Positions 34,806 through 46,137 of a stretch of DNA of 64,000 nucleotides are shown here, in pieces; position 1 is the stretch's first letter; each line of letters opens with the position of its first letter. The DNA lies in NCBI GenBank assembly GCA_001414345.1, contig LLCB01000314.1, forward strand, positions 1 through 64,000, written 5' to 3'. Both the position numbers and the translations under genes were made by a program. Origin of the DNA: Hymenoscyphus infarciens (taxonomy: Eukaryota > Ascomycota > Leotiomycetes > Helotiales > Helotiaceae). Under the pieces are notes generated by a model that saw nothing but the letters and a program-made list of their open reading frames with translations, made no database searches and had not been told where the DNA came from.

Positions 34806-37800
34806 AAGTACTCTCTCTGGAAATAAATCATCCATGAGATCCATTGGGGTGTTGCACTACCTCCATTTTCAATACTAAAGGACTTTCTTCAACATAGCGC
34901 AGAACCTGAGATTTCAGTAAATGGCTTGTCTCTTGACGCTATATTCCAAAAGGCATACTAGTATTCAAAATCAAAAGAGACCGATCACAAGATGCTTGGG
35001 GAGTTGTGGTCTCTCAGAAGACAGAAGGAGAGCCGGTGGTTGGTGCTCAAGCGTATCCTCCGAAAGTAATAGAGCTGTGAAACTTGTCATTCTGATAATA
35101 TTTTGTAGATAACAAACGAGCATCCAAGCACACTCCTTCTATACTTGGAAGCAAAACTCATGATTATAGTTGCTTTCAAGTCCTCTCAAGCTTTTTCTAC
35201 CTAGTTCATACACTTTATCGCTTTAATGCTGGTCTTTTGAACACACTAGGGGCAATTAAGACATGCATTGCTGCCTTGCGTCCACGAGTCAACACAACCA
35301 ACCAATCTTCGTTACAATGAGCATACAGCCCAAAATTTTCCAAGGAAGTCTAGCAAGACTTTATCACACAGCACAGTAATAAGTGGAACACTTCCACACG
35401 CTTATTCTTCGCTGGAACAAAGCACCAACAACAAGAAAGAGCCCCTCCACTTTATATACGCCAATGGGCAGGTGGTCACGGTCAGCTTGACCGCTCAAAC
35501 GAGAGCCGATATCACTCTCACTCTCAGCGGGTGCGGCCCCAGTAAACGGTATGGTTAAAGAATAATAAGTATTTTACTATCGAATAATCTTCCACTGTCG
35601 AAACACTTTACTCTTTTACGTCTAATACTCAAGTAAGGTTGCTAACAGTTATACCTAATCATTTGTTTTCAGCATAAAGTTCCCGTATCTACTTTAGGAT
35701 TCAAACGTAAACCTTGTTGCGTCCATCTTCTACGCGTGTCCTTCTAACTCTTACTCCAACATTAACGACTCCTTTTCCAAAACCCCGCTACTTGAGGAGG
35801 GGAAATTAGACCTTTCAATTTTGTAGCATCTTAATATAAAAACGAAACAGGCGAGTTTATAAGTCGACTCGTCTTATAGAGGAAAATACTTAAAGGCTTT
35901 ATCTTACTTTCAGTCTAACTCATTTTTAGAGAGAAAGTTTATTATTAAGCTATTTCCTCGCCTATAATAGCCTACCACTCGGAACTTCTATATTTACCAT
36001 CCCCATGAACTGAAGGGTAGCTTCAGGTTAAAATCAGAACATTATAAAAAAAACCAGGGCTAACCTGGGTAGGCTATAGGTATCTCTATCTCTTCCTTGT
36101 TCTCTCTGTTGAGCTTTACCTGACCATATGATTCTTAAAACAAACCCGTAGAGCAAGTTTCTAGTGCCCTATCTTCACCCAACATGAAATGTTCAAGATT
36201 CTTACTGTCGGAATTTTATTTACTGTCGAAAATGACTAATAGTTCGGATTGGAGAGTTGATTGTTGTTGGAACAGTGGTTGGAAATGGATTCTGGGTTTG
36301 TGAGACAATCTTGTTCCAGCGGTATGATCACAGGAACTCTGTTTTTTTTCAAGAGGGCTAGGCTAGAATAAGTGATGTTAGCGGAGTGCTGGAGGCTGCT
36401 GAAAGTGGTTCTCCTTTTATCGTGACTGTGACGACTGTGGAATTGTCTCAAATGATGGTTTTCTGTTGGCCACGATTTACAAAAATATAAAACTAACACC
36501 ATAAAGCCCATTCATTCATTGAAGCCTAATTGGGAATGGTCAGCCTGGAAAGAGTAATTGTTAATCCCTGGTAAGAAATATAAGAAAATAGCATCGTGAT
36601 CTTTAACTTGTGCATAACTTTGAGTAAGTGCAATTAAAGTGTTAGAGTATTTTAAAGCATCTTTTCTATTTGAGTTACTGAATGCTTTCAATAAAGTAGC
36701 CGTTTCAAGGGATTTCTTCAAGCTCTATACAAAACTGAACCATAGAGAAGAGAGCTCAAAATTCCTTAACGAGAAACCCCGCTTATTGGTCATACCCAGA
36801 TCAACTGAAAACCCCCTCCCTAGTCCCAACTCTAAAGTTGTAAAAATTCAGAACTATCACTCCAGGGTCCAAGAACCACCAAGAATCATGAAGCCAAAGG
36901 AACTGGAGCTGCATTCAACAGTAACGGATGGGGCTGAGGTGGGTGAAACTTCTGAATATTCTAAGCAAGGCAAGATGATAATCAAAACTCCAGCAGGTAG
37001 ACCACTCCCAGATTTATCATCACTTTAAAACATACATAGTAGAACAGTCTACAAATTTACTGTCGAAAGAAACTTTACCCTCGATAAACCCTTTTCGTAC
37101 CTTATCCCACTCCTCGACGTGAAGACAGTACAATGGCAATTTCAATGAATCCAACCAGTCTGAAAAAAGGAAATATCTCGAAGTATCCCACTAGGTTCTC
37201 CACGCTTCCCAATTTGGTCTTTTTCACTACTGGTTTCAATGGAGGGAATAACATCTGTCGGATTCTAGATCGCATTCGATTCTTTAAGCAACGTCTCCGA
37301 GATACTCCAATAAACGATTTTCTTTCACCACGAGCCTGTTACCGCTTGCTTTTTCGTGTATCGCGGAGAAGAAGTATTCCCTCCCCCACGCTCTCTATTC
37401 AAGACATGGAATCAAGGAACTCACTACAGTGCACTAAGTATTTCTCAATTCAAGTTGAAACCACCGAGTATTTTCTTAATCATCAAAATGGAAAGAATAT
37501 GTCGACGAGCTTGTTGTCACCTTTGAGAATAGTCTCCATGTCTCAAAGGCCCAAGTTCTAAAAGAGTTCGAGGATGTCGGATATTGATACCGATCTCCCA
37601 ACAGTTTTCCTCCTCGCTTTCTCGGAGCTACTTGTATACCCCAGTGGCTCTTACTTTGGTCCATACGTTTATTCTTCTGCTGTCTTGCTGTCGAAAACTT
37701 CGTTGCTGCCGTTTGAGGCTGATTTGCACCCTTGTAATCTCAATTCATAAAATCAAGAGATATAAGATAGTGAGGAAAAAAGGCTACTTGATATGATGAC

Positions 37801-39178
37801 ACAGGTTAAGTCTGTTAAGACGCCGGATGCGTGCTGCTGAAGTTACCTTTGCTCAATGAGTCGACAAGTTCCTCAGTTTTTTATGAAATCTGGGTAGTTC
37901 TATTTCCCCCCCCTCCGTTCAAGATTCTGTAGAAAAAGCGTCAAGAAGAAGAAGAACAATAATGAGTTAATCGTAGCAACTAGCGAACACAACTCGCTAT
38001 TTCAAAGCTTTTGCTTTTGGTAGTTGGAACGTGGTCTGACTCGAGATTATTTGACCAGTCTAGGAGAAGCAAGGATTGTCCCAGCAGCGCAAGCTTTTGA
38101 TTCGCCTAGATATACTCGGATAATAAACAAAAGAGGAAGGTGTAGGCAGAGCAATAATGAACCTGAATTTGCTTCTTAGAAAATCTAATTTTCTACCACA
38201 CTCTCCTTAAATTAGATACTCTCACGTGTATATCAAAGATATACTCTATGATAAAAGCCTGGTCGATTGAACTGATTCCTCGATAAGTCATAATAGCAAG
38301 GAATTAAGCGTGCAAACACTATCGCAAAGAACATGAAGTTTTTGCTAGTACTCTTATAGCATTTTTCGTAGCCTAGGAGTCAATAGACCTAACATCAAAG
38401 CAGAAGAGCACATCTAAAGAGCCTCCTAATACCTATCATCACTCAGCAATTCTATTTTACAAACTAACGTCTCTCTCCTGCATTCACAAAAGCCACAAAA
38501 TCAAATTTCGCCTTTTTATGGCCTGGGTACCACCAAGTATTCAATAAACAAGACCAAAAATACTTTCACTTAACCTCCAGACCTGTCAGAAGACTGCCCG
38601 TCGTGGTTTAGAGTTCGCAGACACACCACAACCCACAAAAGAAAACCGCAAGCAAAGCCCACATATTTGCTAAACCCCTCCCACTCTCCTGATTTCAAAT
38701 TAACCCCAACATTTTACTTGTTTCTATATTCAAACTCTCTGCCTTATTCATCTTATTTTTAAAGACACCTGTAAATCTACAAGCCTTTAAAATCAAAGTC
38801 CAAGTCTCTTACGCGATAACCTTGTCTTTGAATGCCTTGATTCCTTTTTTCCGATCACGGCCAAGATTGGTGCTACTTTAATATGTTTACATCCGACAAG
38901 CATTAAACTATCAATCAAGTTGTTTCTTTGGACTACAAGACATGAAACTTTTGGAGTGGAGCTCCTCTACCATAATATATTGCCAATCTTCCCAGGTTAT
39001 CATCTCAAACTCAAATATCAGAAGCCGCTTGCCAGGGATATAAGTTCCTTTTTTATGTCCCTGGAATTGAATGCAGTGTAACGCATTGAGCCCATAATAA
39101 TCTATCATATCAAAGGGATTAAACAAGCAATAGAATTTCAGTGAGAACCAAAATTCTTCTTAAAGCTTCTCGAACCTA
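34806..39178. other. Gene-poor region with unassigned short ORFs
   Basis: More than 4 kb without a recognisable gene. Open frames such as 36639-37028 and 37133-37561 have no family signature. The word TTACTGTCGAAA or close variants recur (about 35592, 36201, 36219, 37056, 37678). The sequence just before 39179 resembles a segment of the intron at 56013-56637. It may be old transposon or gene debris. Confidence 0.5.
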
Positions 39179-39715
39179 TATAGTAAGTTACGAGTTAAGT
39201 ATAAACTTACTTACCTTTTTTATAATCTAAGCTTTTTAAGAAAATTCCTTACTTTCTCTTCTTTTTAGATACTCTTTTACTTATTAATTAATAATAATAT
39301 ATAACATACTATTTATAAAAAGAAAAAAGAAGAGGCTTATATCTTCTCTTAGACTTTATAACCTTTATAAGATAAAAATTAATAATTTTATATCTATATT
39401 TGTCTTTTATCAAGGTTTTAATAGAGCTTATTAACTTTAAAAAAGTCGTTAAAAAAATATAGATATATATATCTTTTTAAGAAAAGAAGTTCTTCTAAGA
39501 ATTATTTATCTTTTAGCTTACTTTTATTATACTTACTTTAAATTAACAAGTACTATAGAAGAGAGATAATAAGCTAGAGTACTTCTTTCTCTCTAAGCCT
39601 TCTCTCTTTTAGAGTACTTTTATTTTCTCTCTTTTAAAGAAAAGAGAAAGAAAGTCTTAAGAAAGAAAAAAAAGCTTAGATTATAAAAAAAGTAAGTAAA
39701 TTTAAGCTTAACTCG

Positions 39716-40403
39716 TAGTGTGAGAAATGAGTAGATTAGATTAGATTAATAGCTATTAATCTAATCTAATCAACACTTTTTAGGCGTTAATTATAATCTA
39801 ATCTAATCTAATCACGTTAATAATTGAGTAATTAATTAATATAGCACGTGATCGGCCCGGGGAGGTCGGAGCACGGACCGATGGCTCGGTATAGCGTCGG
39901 AGTGCCGTCCTAGTATGCCGGGAGCTTAAGCGGGAGCTTATAAGTAGCCTTTTTACTACGTATTTTAAGCTATAATAAATTAGCTTATAATTTTTTACTA
40001 GTAAATATGTATTACTATTATATATAAATATTAATCTTAATCTTTATAAGCTTTATAAGCCTTATAAATAATTAGAAACTACTTGATTTATAATTAAATT
40101 CTAGACCTTTAAGGCTATTACTAGCTTAAAAAGCTAGGGTTTCTAAAAAGTGGAAGAGATAGAGGAAGAAAAGAAGCAGAGATTAGAGAAGTAAAAGGAA
40201 GAGAAGAAGAACGGAAAGAAAGAGCTCGAGTATAAGAATAACTACTTTATTATTAATTAGTATATATATATATTTATAATTCTATAGTAATTAATTATCT
40301 TCATCTAGTTTAATCTGATTAATCAAACTCTATTAATCTAATCTAATCTAATCATATTAATCAGATTAATAATCGATTAATTGATTAATTTGTGCTCACG
40401 CTG
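39716..40403. mobile_element. Nested hAT-like non-autonomous element (688 bp), 8-bp TSD
   Basis: The left end TAGTGTGAG and the right end (reverse) CAGCGTGAG are imperfect 9-bp terminal inverted repeats. The element is flanked by the 8-bp duplication TTAACTCG (39708-39715 and 40404-40411), which is also part of the outer element's terminal repeat. An 8-bp TSD with CAG-type ends is the hallmark of the hAT superfamily. Subterminal (GATTA)n/(TAATC)n words are present on both sides. The interior is AT-rich and RIP-like with one GC-rich island (39844-39935). No transposase can be read. Confidence 0.8.
39734..39771. repeat. Perfect 38-bp palindrome of GATTA units
   Basis: Three GATTA units run into AATAGCTATT and back out as TAATC units; the 38 bases are identical to their reverse complement. 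It lies in the left subterminal part of the nested hAT-like element and could extrude as a cruciform. Confidence 0.95.
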
Positions 40404-40423
40404 TTAACTCGTAACTCACTATA

Positions 40424-42032
40424 CTTCTCCTCATCTACTATACCAAGTCAACTACAAGTCCAAGAAATGATTTTCTTGATTCTATTCGACTTCCGCATAT
40501 CTCGCCGTCGAAAACAGAACTACTTTCAAAATTACTCTCAAAAGCACCCTCATATACTCCCATGCCAAAAATAAAAAGTCCTACTTCCCATAAATCAGCT
40601 CTCCAACGTCTCTCCACTTCTTCACTTCCCAAATCCAACGCCATTCGCTCGGTGGTCATAGAAGTGTACATGTACTCCCTCTCCTCCACCAAAGGAACAA
40701 GTAGAGTCTTTTAAAACGTCACAAAAAACAGGAAACAAGTTCACACAAAAGATGGGATGGACTGGCCTTCCTAGCTAGTAGGTAAAATCAGAACGCCCAT
40801 TCCCGAACTTCTCAGATAAACCATGAAGAAGACTAAAAGGTCATCTTCTCATTCTTTGTCCAGCAGAAAATTCCTCAGACAGAAGACACTGACTGGAGTT
40901 TAGTGTGAGTACCCCCTTCCCGCCCCCCCTATAATAAACTTCCTTCTATCCTCAACCCCAACTTAAAAACAACTCGGACGACACCGAAGACGGACAAAAG
41001 GAAGGGTTGATCTTCAAGAGAGCGTCACCCTGTTGGCCACAGAGAAGACAATGACGACATTGTCCTCCCAGAATAAATCCAACGAGGAGACGCATGAGGA
41101 AATAAATAAGGAAAATGAAAAGAGCGGCACACAGCAGCCAGTGAAAACCCAACAATTTCATTCCTTCCCTTCATATATCAAAATCTTTCTCCTTCTTACT
41201 GTTGAAATACTACCTACCTTCGAAAAACAATCTCTCATCCACCAGCCTTCTAGAGCAGCCCTTCCTCCCGGGGAAAGTCGAGTAGGTAGGTACCACCTTG
41301 AAGACAAACATCCTTATCCCACTCGACAAGTTTCTATCGCAAAAGCAAGCTGTTAGCGAATTCCTTCCAATTATTCTAGTTCTTCCCGTCCTTCCTTCAG
41401 ATATCATGGATGGTCCGTTGGGTTTGGGAAGGGTCCTCATTCCCCCAATGTCTATTCGAGGTCTTCGCTTCTACATGCTCTTACTTTGTTGAGTTTTCAG
41501 AGGAGAAATTAGGATTTCAGGTAGAAGTGAAGAAGAGATCGCGCAAATACGCCTGAACAAGAAAGAGCTACTGCGTGTAAATCGAAATCGGTACAGTACC
41601 AAATGTGTGGAATATACATATATTCTTCAAAAACAAGGGGACAACAGGAGAATCAGAAAACTGAAACCTTGAGTCTCCTAAACGTACGCGCCGAATGGAG
41701 AAGGTAGTGCTCGCGGATCAAAGCCTAGAACTCTTACCATCTTCTTTGATGTATGGTAATCCTACCGGAAACTTTTAAACACAGTATCAACACTTTCACT
41801 CACTCAAAAGTAACGACAAGAAGAAAGAATACGGTCAGGTCTGTCTATTCGAGAAGTGTATCTTCACTCACATAAATCTAAATGCCCCTACTAGTACTTT
41901 GCAAAAGTACAAAAATCAAGATATTGCCCAAGCCACCTAGCTATCTTCTTTTTTTAATCACGCCATCGTTCCTGATATTTCGTCTTCCCAACCCGAAAAC
42001 GCCATTGAATGCAAATGTAAAAGACACGAAAT
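40424..42032. other. Gene-free region downstream of the transsulfuration gene
   Basis: Small ORFs only; none has a convincing domain. A minus-strand ORF at 40438-40692 has a faint kinase-like look that I do not accept. The last part is the 3' flank of the lyase gene. Confidence 0.45.
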
Positions 42033-43313
42033 CTAAGTAGATAGCGTTTGCACCTCCTCAATTGAGAGGCCGTTGACGCCAGCAAGTCCATTGGTGACCT
42101 TTGGCCAGACAACGGCCTTCTCAAGAGCCTGGAGAACATCCGCCTTCAAGTCCTCGGCGTCTTCAATACCGCAACTTACTCGGACGAGATCATCAAAGAC
42201 ACCAACGGCCTCTCGTTGCTCCTTTGGAATTCCGGCATGGGTCATGCTGCTTGGGACTTCAACCAAAGACTCGATACCTCCGAGAGATTCGGCGAGCGTG
42301 AAGAGTTGAGTGGATTGGCAGAAACGTTCAGCGGCTGCGTGTCCTCCCTTGATGCGGAAGGAGAGCATTCCACCACCCATGCCATTTCGGTGTTGCTTGA
42401 GCGCAATCGTTCGGTGTGGGTGGGAGTCGAGGCCTGGGTAGTTGACAGCAATGACATTTGGGGAGGCTTCGAGCGCATGTGCGACTGCCGTAGCATTGAC
42501 CGTAGCCTCTCTCGCTCTGAGATGGAGAGTCTTGAGGCCTCTGTGTGCAAGCCAGCTGTCGAATGCGGAGGGGACGGCCCCGATGGCGTTTTGCAAAAAG
42601 GTTAATTTCTCCTTCATGAGATCGGAATTGAAAGCCGCAACTCCCATAACGACATCCGAGTGTCCATTGATGTACTTGGTGACCGAATGGACGACGATAT
42701 CCGCACCGTGGTCCAAGGGGTTCTGAACGTATGGGCTCAAGAAAGTGTTATCCACCACCACCATGATCCCATGCTCATGGGCTTGTGATACCACGGCGCG
42801 GATATCGACCAAACGCAAGGTTGGGTTGGATGGTGACTCGATCCATACCAGCTTCGTCTCAGGTGTGATGTGTTCTCGGATGTCGACCTCGATCTCGGGC
42901 GTAAAGGTCACCTTCACGCCATGTGCCTTGGCCACCTGGGTGAAGTATCTGTGGGTGCCTCCATAGACGTCGCTGACGCTGATGACATGGCTTCCGGCCG
43001 CCAAACTCTGCAGAATGATGGCTGTGGTCGCCGAGCCAGATGCAAATGCCAAAGCATACTTGGCGTGCTCAATGGCTGCCACGGCCTTCTCGAAGTTGTC
43101 TCGGTTGGGGTTTGCTGAGCGACTGTATTCGTAGATTCCCACGGGTTTTCCAACGGCGGTTTGGGCGAAGGTTGTGCTGAGGGAAATAGGTTCGATGACT
43201 GCGCCGGTCGAGGGGTCATGGGCCGAGCCAGCGTGGACGGCCAGAGTGCCAAAGCGATAGACTGGAGAAGGAGCGCGCGGCGGCGTCTCGATGGAATGGT
43301 CGGTCTGCGTCAT
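42033..43313 (-). CDS. CYS3: Cystathionine gamma-lyase (transsulfuration, PLP-dependent)
   Basis: Single exon. The start at 43313 (MTQTDHSIETPP) gives 426 residues; an in-frame ATG 30 codons upstream is rejected because the extra part looks like an A/C-rich leader. The sequence shows the Cys/Met-metabolism PLP fold throughout: FGTLAVHAG, YEYSRSANPNRDNFEKAVAAIE, FASGSATTA, SDVYGGTHRYF, WIESPSNPTLRLVDI, VVVDNTFLSPY, and the PLP-binding Lys213 in SVTKYINGHSD. The C-terminus SLGGIESLVEVPSSMTHAGIPKEQR and LVRVSCGIED is typical. It cleaves cystathionine to cysteine, ammonia and 2-oxobutyrate in the cytosol. Cystathionine beta-lyase is a close relative; the overall pattern favours Cys3. It is divergent from the Zn2Cys6 regulator. 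Confidence 0.92.
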   Translation of the reverse strand: MTQTDHSIETPPRAPSPVYRFGTLAVHAGSAHDPSTGAVIEPISLSTTFAQTAVGKPVGIYEYSRSANPNRDNFEKAVAAIEHAKYALAFASGSATTAIILQSLAAGSHVISVSDVYGGTHRYFTQVAKAHGVKVTFTPEIEVDIREHITPETKLVWIESPSNPTLRLVDIRAVVSQAHEHGIMVVVDNTFLSPYVQNPLDHGADIVVHSVTKYINGHSDVVMGVAAFNSDLMKEKLTFLQNAIGAVPSAFDSWLAHRGLKTLHLRAREATVNATAVAHALEASPNVIAVNYPGLDSHPHRTIALKQHRNGMGGGMLSFRIKGGHAAAERFCQSTQLFTLAESLGGIESLVEVPSSMTHAGIPKEQREAVGVFDDLVRVSCGIEDAEDLKADVLQALEKAVVWPKVTNGLAGVNGLSIEEVQTLST

Positions 43314-44620
43314 GTTGAAGGGGGAATTCGAGGGAATTGGTGCTTTGCTCTGGTCTTTTGTGTTTTGTCTTTTGTCTTTTGGTACAGGTATGTAAGTAAG
43401 CAAGCTCTGGTTGGAAAGCAGATTTTGCGGACCAAAAAGATTTCAGAGGGGTAAATAAATGTGCGGGGTATTGTACTGGCTGGCAGCTGGTACGTAAGAG
43501 CAGAGTAGCCGACAGTATCGAAATCACCCGTGAAATATTGGCAGTGCTGTCTGTGAATTGACAAAAGAGGAAGACGGGAGGTCAAGGAGTGTATTTAAAG
43601 AAAAGACGTCCCATTGGCATCATGGAGTCATAATAAACTGCTAGAAGGCCAGAGGAATGGATGAGGTGATTGCTAATGCTCAATTAGTAAGGCTAAGCTG
43701 CTTAAGAGCAGACAAAGTCCATCACGCCATCGAGTTGCGATGCCGAGGTAGGAAGGATAGAGAAAGGGAAGGTGCCATAGTGATAGAGGGAATCGTCAAG
43801 GAAGAAAGTGAAATAATCCGATGGTAGGAAAGTTGTCATTGAATACTCTATAAATATAATATTGGAGGTCTGAAGAAAGGAAACCTGGAAGGTGGGATGA
43901 TGATTCGTGATCGTTTTCGGAAACCGGCAAGTGTTCTGAAATAAAGCGGCACGCATTAGATGTGGGCGCATTATGTGAACAACAAGTACCTAGCTTAAGA
44001 GTAAAAGATAATTAGGATAACTAGGCATAAGTAGAGAGTCTCTCAGAAGCTACTCCTGATCCGCTCCTCGGGTTAGGGTCGGGGTTAGCGGCTAGGGTCA
44101 GGGTTAGGGCTAGTAGTTAGGGTTAGATATATTACTACCCGAGCTAACACATGAGCTACTACCTGAGCTACTTACTACCTGAGCTACTACGACTGGAAGA
44201 CAAGACCAGCGGTAAAAGCTTCTCCTGATTTAAGCGATCTTTTTGGAAGAATTATATCAGTATGCCATCCAGCTCGTCCCCATTCTACTTCTCCCGAAAC
44301 AATTCAATGCAGTTGACTTTTTTAAGACTTCTGCTTGAACGCTCAATAAGTCATGCACCTCAGAAATAGTAGAAATGCCGCTTTTATCGGCACGGATCTT
44401 AGGTCCTCCGACAGGGATCGCGCTACCATACGGCCCTTTACCTAGGTAGGTTCCCTTTCAGCAATACCTTAGGTACGATATATATGTACGGAGGTACCTC
44501 AGTACCTGACCTATTTACTGCTGGGATGCTCTTCAACATTACTCTACACCTCCACCTCCTCTATGATGTCTGTCTGTAGAATTATATGGGCGCCCGTTCC
44601 ATTCCCTATCTAACGACATC
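43314..44620. promoter_or_regulatory. Divergent region between CYS3 (-) and the Zn2Cys6 regulator (+)
   Basis: About 1.3 kb holds the two upstream regions. It contains telomere-like repeats at 44071-44127 and short GAGCTAC repeats at about 44150-44194. No gene is recognised between them. Confidence 0.5.
44071..44127 (+). repeat. Degenerate interstitial telomere-like (TTAGGG) tract
   Basis: About 57 bases consist of TTAGGG or near copies (GGTTAGGGTC, GGGGTTAGCGG, CTAGGGTCAGGGTTAGGG, AGTTAGGGTTAG), with at least three exact TTAGGG units. TTAGGG is the telomere repeat of most filamentous ascomycetes. It is followed by tandem CCTGAGCTACTA-type words to about 44194. The tract is internal, between normal genes. 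Confidence 0.85.
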
Positions 44621-46137
44621 ATGTCGGCCTCAAGACCCCGTCGAAGTCACAAAAAGTCCAAAGCTGGTTGTCAAGTAAGTATATATTTATCCCTCCCTTA
44701 GCTACCAGTATTCTACCCCCACAAACACCACCTCGGACACCTCTAACACATGTCAACCCGCAGAGATGTAAAATACGCAAGATCAAATGCGACGAGGTCC
44801 ATCCTATCTGCGGCAATTGCTCCAAACATGGTGTCTCCTGCGACTTCGAAGGTCTTCCCATTGACCTGAACTCGCCCAATGGAAATACTCTTTCTCCTCC
44901 CTCGCGCTGCCAGGCCTTCCTCGGCCACAAGAAGACCAACTCCAACATCTCCATCAACGGCAACTCTCCCTCGAATTCATCCACGAGCCCCCAATCAACC
45001 CCCATGACTCTGTACCAAACACCAACCACTCTGATACGAACCAATACCAATCCCGCTAGCTCAAGGCTGCTGGAACTCAAGCTCATGTCAGTTACCCACC
45101 CTTTGTCTCCGTCTTATATACGCAATTCTAATATTGTGTACAGGCACCATTACACGGCAAGGACCGCATATACTTTTGCAGACACGGGGGATGCAACGTT
45201 AGCATGGCAGGTGGAGGTTCCGTCAATCGCATATAGCGCCGGATATCTTATGGATGCTATTCTGGCCGTTTCGGCATTGCATCTTCGTTCCGTGGAACCA
45301 AACGACCAGGCCCTAATACGAGCTTCACATAGCTACATGGCATCCAGCTTAGCACAATATTCAGCCTTGTTGACGAGTGGTGCCTCCCAGGTCAACGCCG
45401 AGGCACTCTTCTCTACGGCAGCTCTAATCGCCTTCCAAGCTTCTGCGCTGAGAAATTACGAGGGGATGGACCATCGCTATACTGTACCACTTGCCTGGTT
45501 TCACTCTTTCCAAGGAGTGAAAACCGTCGTTCTAGCTAGCTGGCAGTGGTTGAGGTTGAGCCAACGAATTATTCCCATCATCAATAGCCAGCCGGCACTT
45601 TCTCTGAACATGAACCCCGATAGTCGATCTTTCTTCGCCCCGCTCTTGGATGGACTAGATGAGCAACTGGAATCAGTACCAGTGGAATCTGTCCTTGAGA
45701 CAAGGAAAGCTTACGAACATTCTGTGGCTTTCCTAAACTGGGGTTACCAAAACCCTGTACGACATAGGATTTTATCATTTGCTGCTACCGTTTCTCGCAG
45801 ATTTATCGAATTGATAACTGAGCAAGATCCACGTGCTCTTGTCATAGCAGCCTGTTTCTTTGCCTTGACAAAGCCGGTCGACGATGTATGGTGGTTAGAT
45901 GGTGTAGCCAAGCGGGAAGTGAACGGAATCCTCACCATCCTACCTCACGAATGGCGGCCAAAAATGGAATGGGCATTGAAAATTGCCAACCATGAGGGAG
46001 TCATGGACGAGGAGACGTGGGGAGCTTCGATACACTCAGATGTTGACGTCGGGGAACCATTGTCATTCGACAAGACATTTTTGGATGAAATGTTGATGAT
46101 GACACAAATCATTGATGCGTACGCCCCACTGGATTGA
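44621..46137 (+). CDS. Zn2Cys6 transcription factor (sterol-uptake-control/UPC2-like family)
   Basis: Exons 44621-44674, 44764-45086 and 45144-46137 give 456 residues (introns 89 and 57 bp). The second intron is a stop-free multiple of three; its removal restores LKLM/HHYT, the family's conserved join. The zinc cluster is C-X2-C-X6-C-X6-C-X2-C-X6-C, residues 17-44, with a basic stretch before it (RPRRSHKKSKAGC); the first Cys is split from the rest by intron 1. The C-terminal domain (LLELKLMHHYT, PSIAYSAGYLMDAILAVSALHL, AALIAFQASALRNYEG, WFHSFQGVKTVV) is the fungal-specific regulator domain found in UPC2/ECM22-like factors. It is a nuclear DNA-binding regulator; its target is unknown. Confidence 0.9.

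Larger units (their letters stand above)
39183..40419. mobile_element. AT-rich TIR element, copy 2, carrying a nested hAT-like insertion; TSD TATA
   Basis: The outer element begins GTAAGTTACGAGTTAAG at 39183 and ends with its inverted partner at 40419 (TTAACTCG then, after removing the insertion and one copy of its duplication, TAACTCAC). It is flanked on both sides by TATA (39179-39182 and 40420-40423), a clean target duplication. Without the nested element it is about 541 bp, close to copy 1 (505 bp), and the extended inverted ends match for some 50 bases. The interior is AT-only and non-coding. The short TA-containing TSD suggests a Tc1/mariner-like or related class II mover; the superfamily is not certain. 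Confidence 0.8.

Noticed and set aside
36639..37028. 129-residue plus-strand ORF
   Set aside because: No family features, no splice-supported extension and located in debris-rich sequence; left as unassigned.
37133..37561. 142-residue plus-strand ORF
   Set aside because: Same reasons; composition is not clearly coding.
40438..40692. Minus-strand ORF with a kinase-like RADLWEVGLFIFGMGV stretch
   Set aside because: No catalytic loop or DFG in any frame nearby; too short to support a kinase relic.
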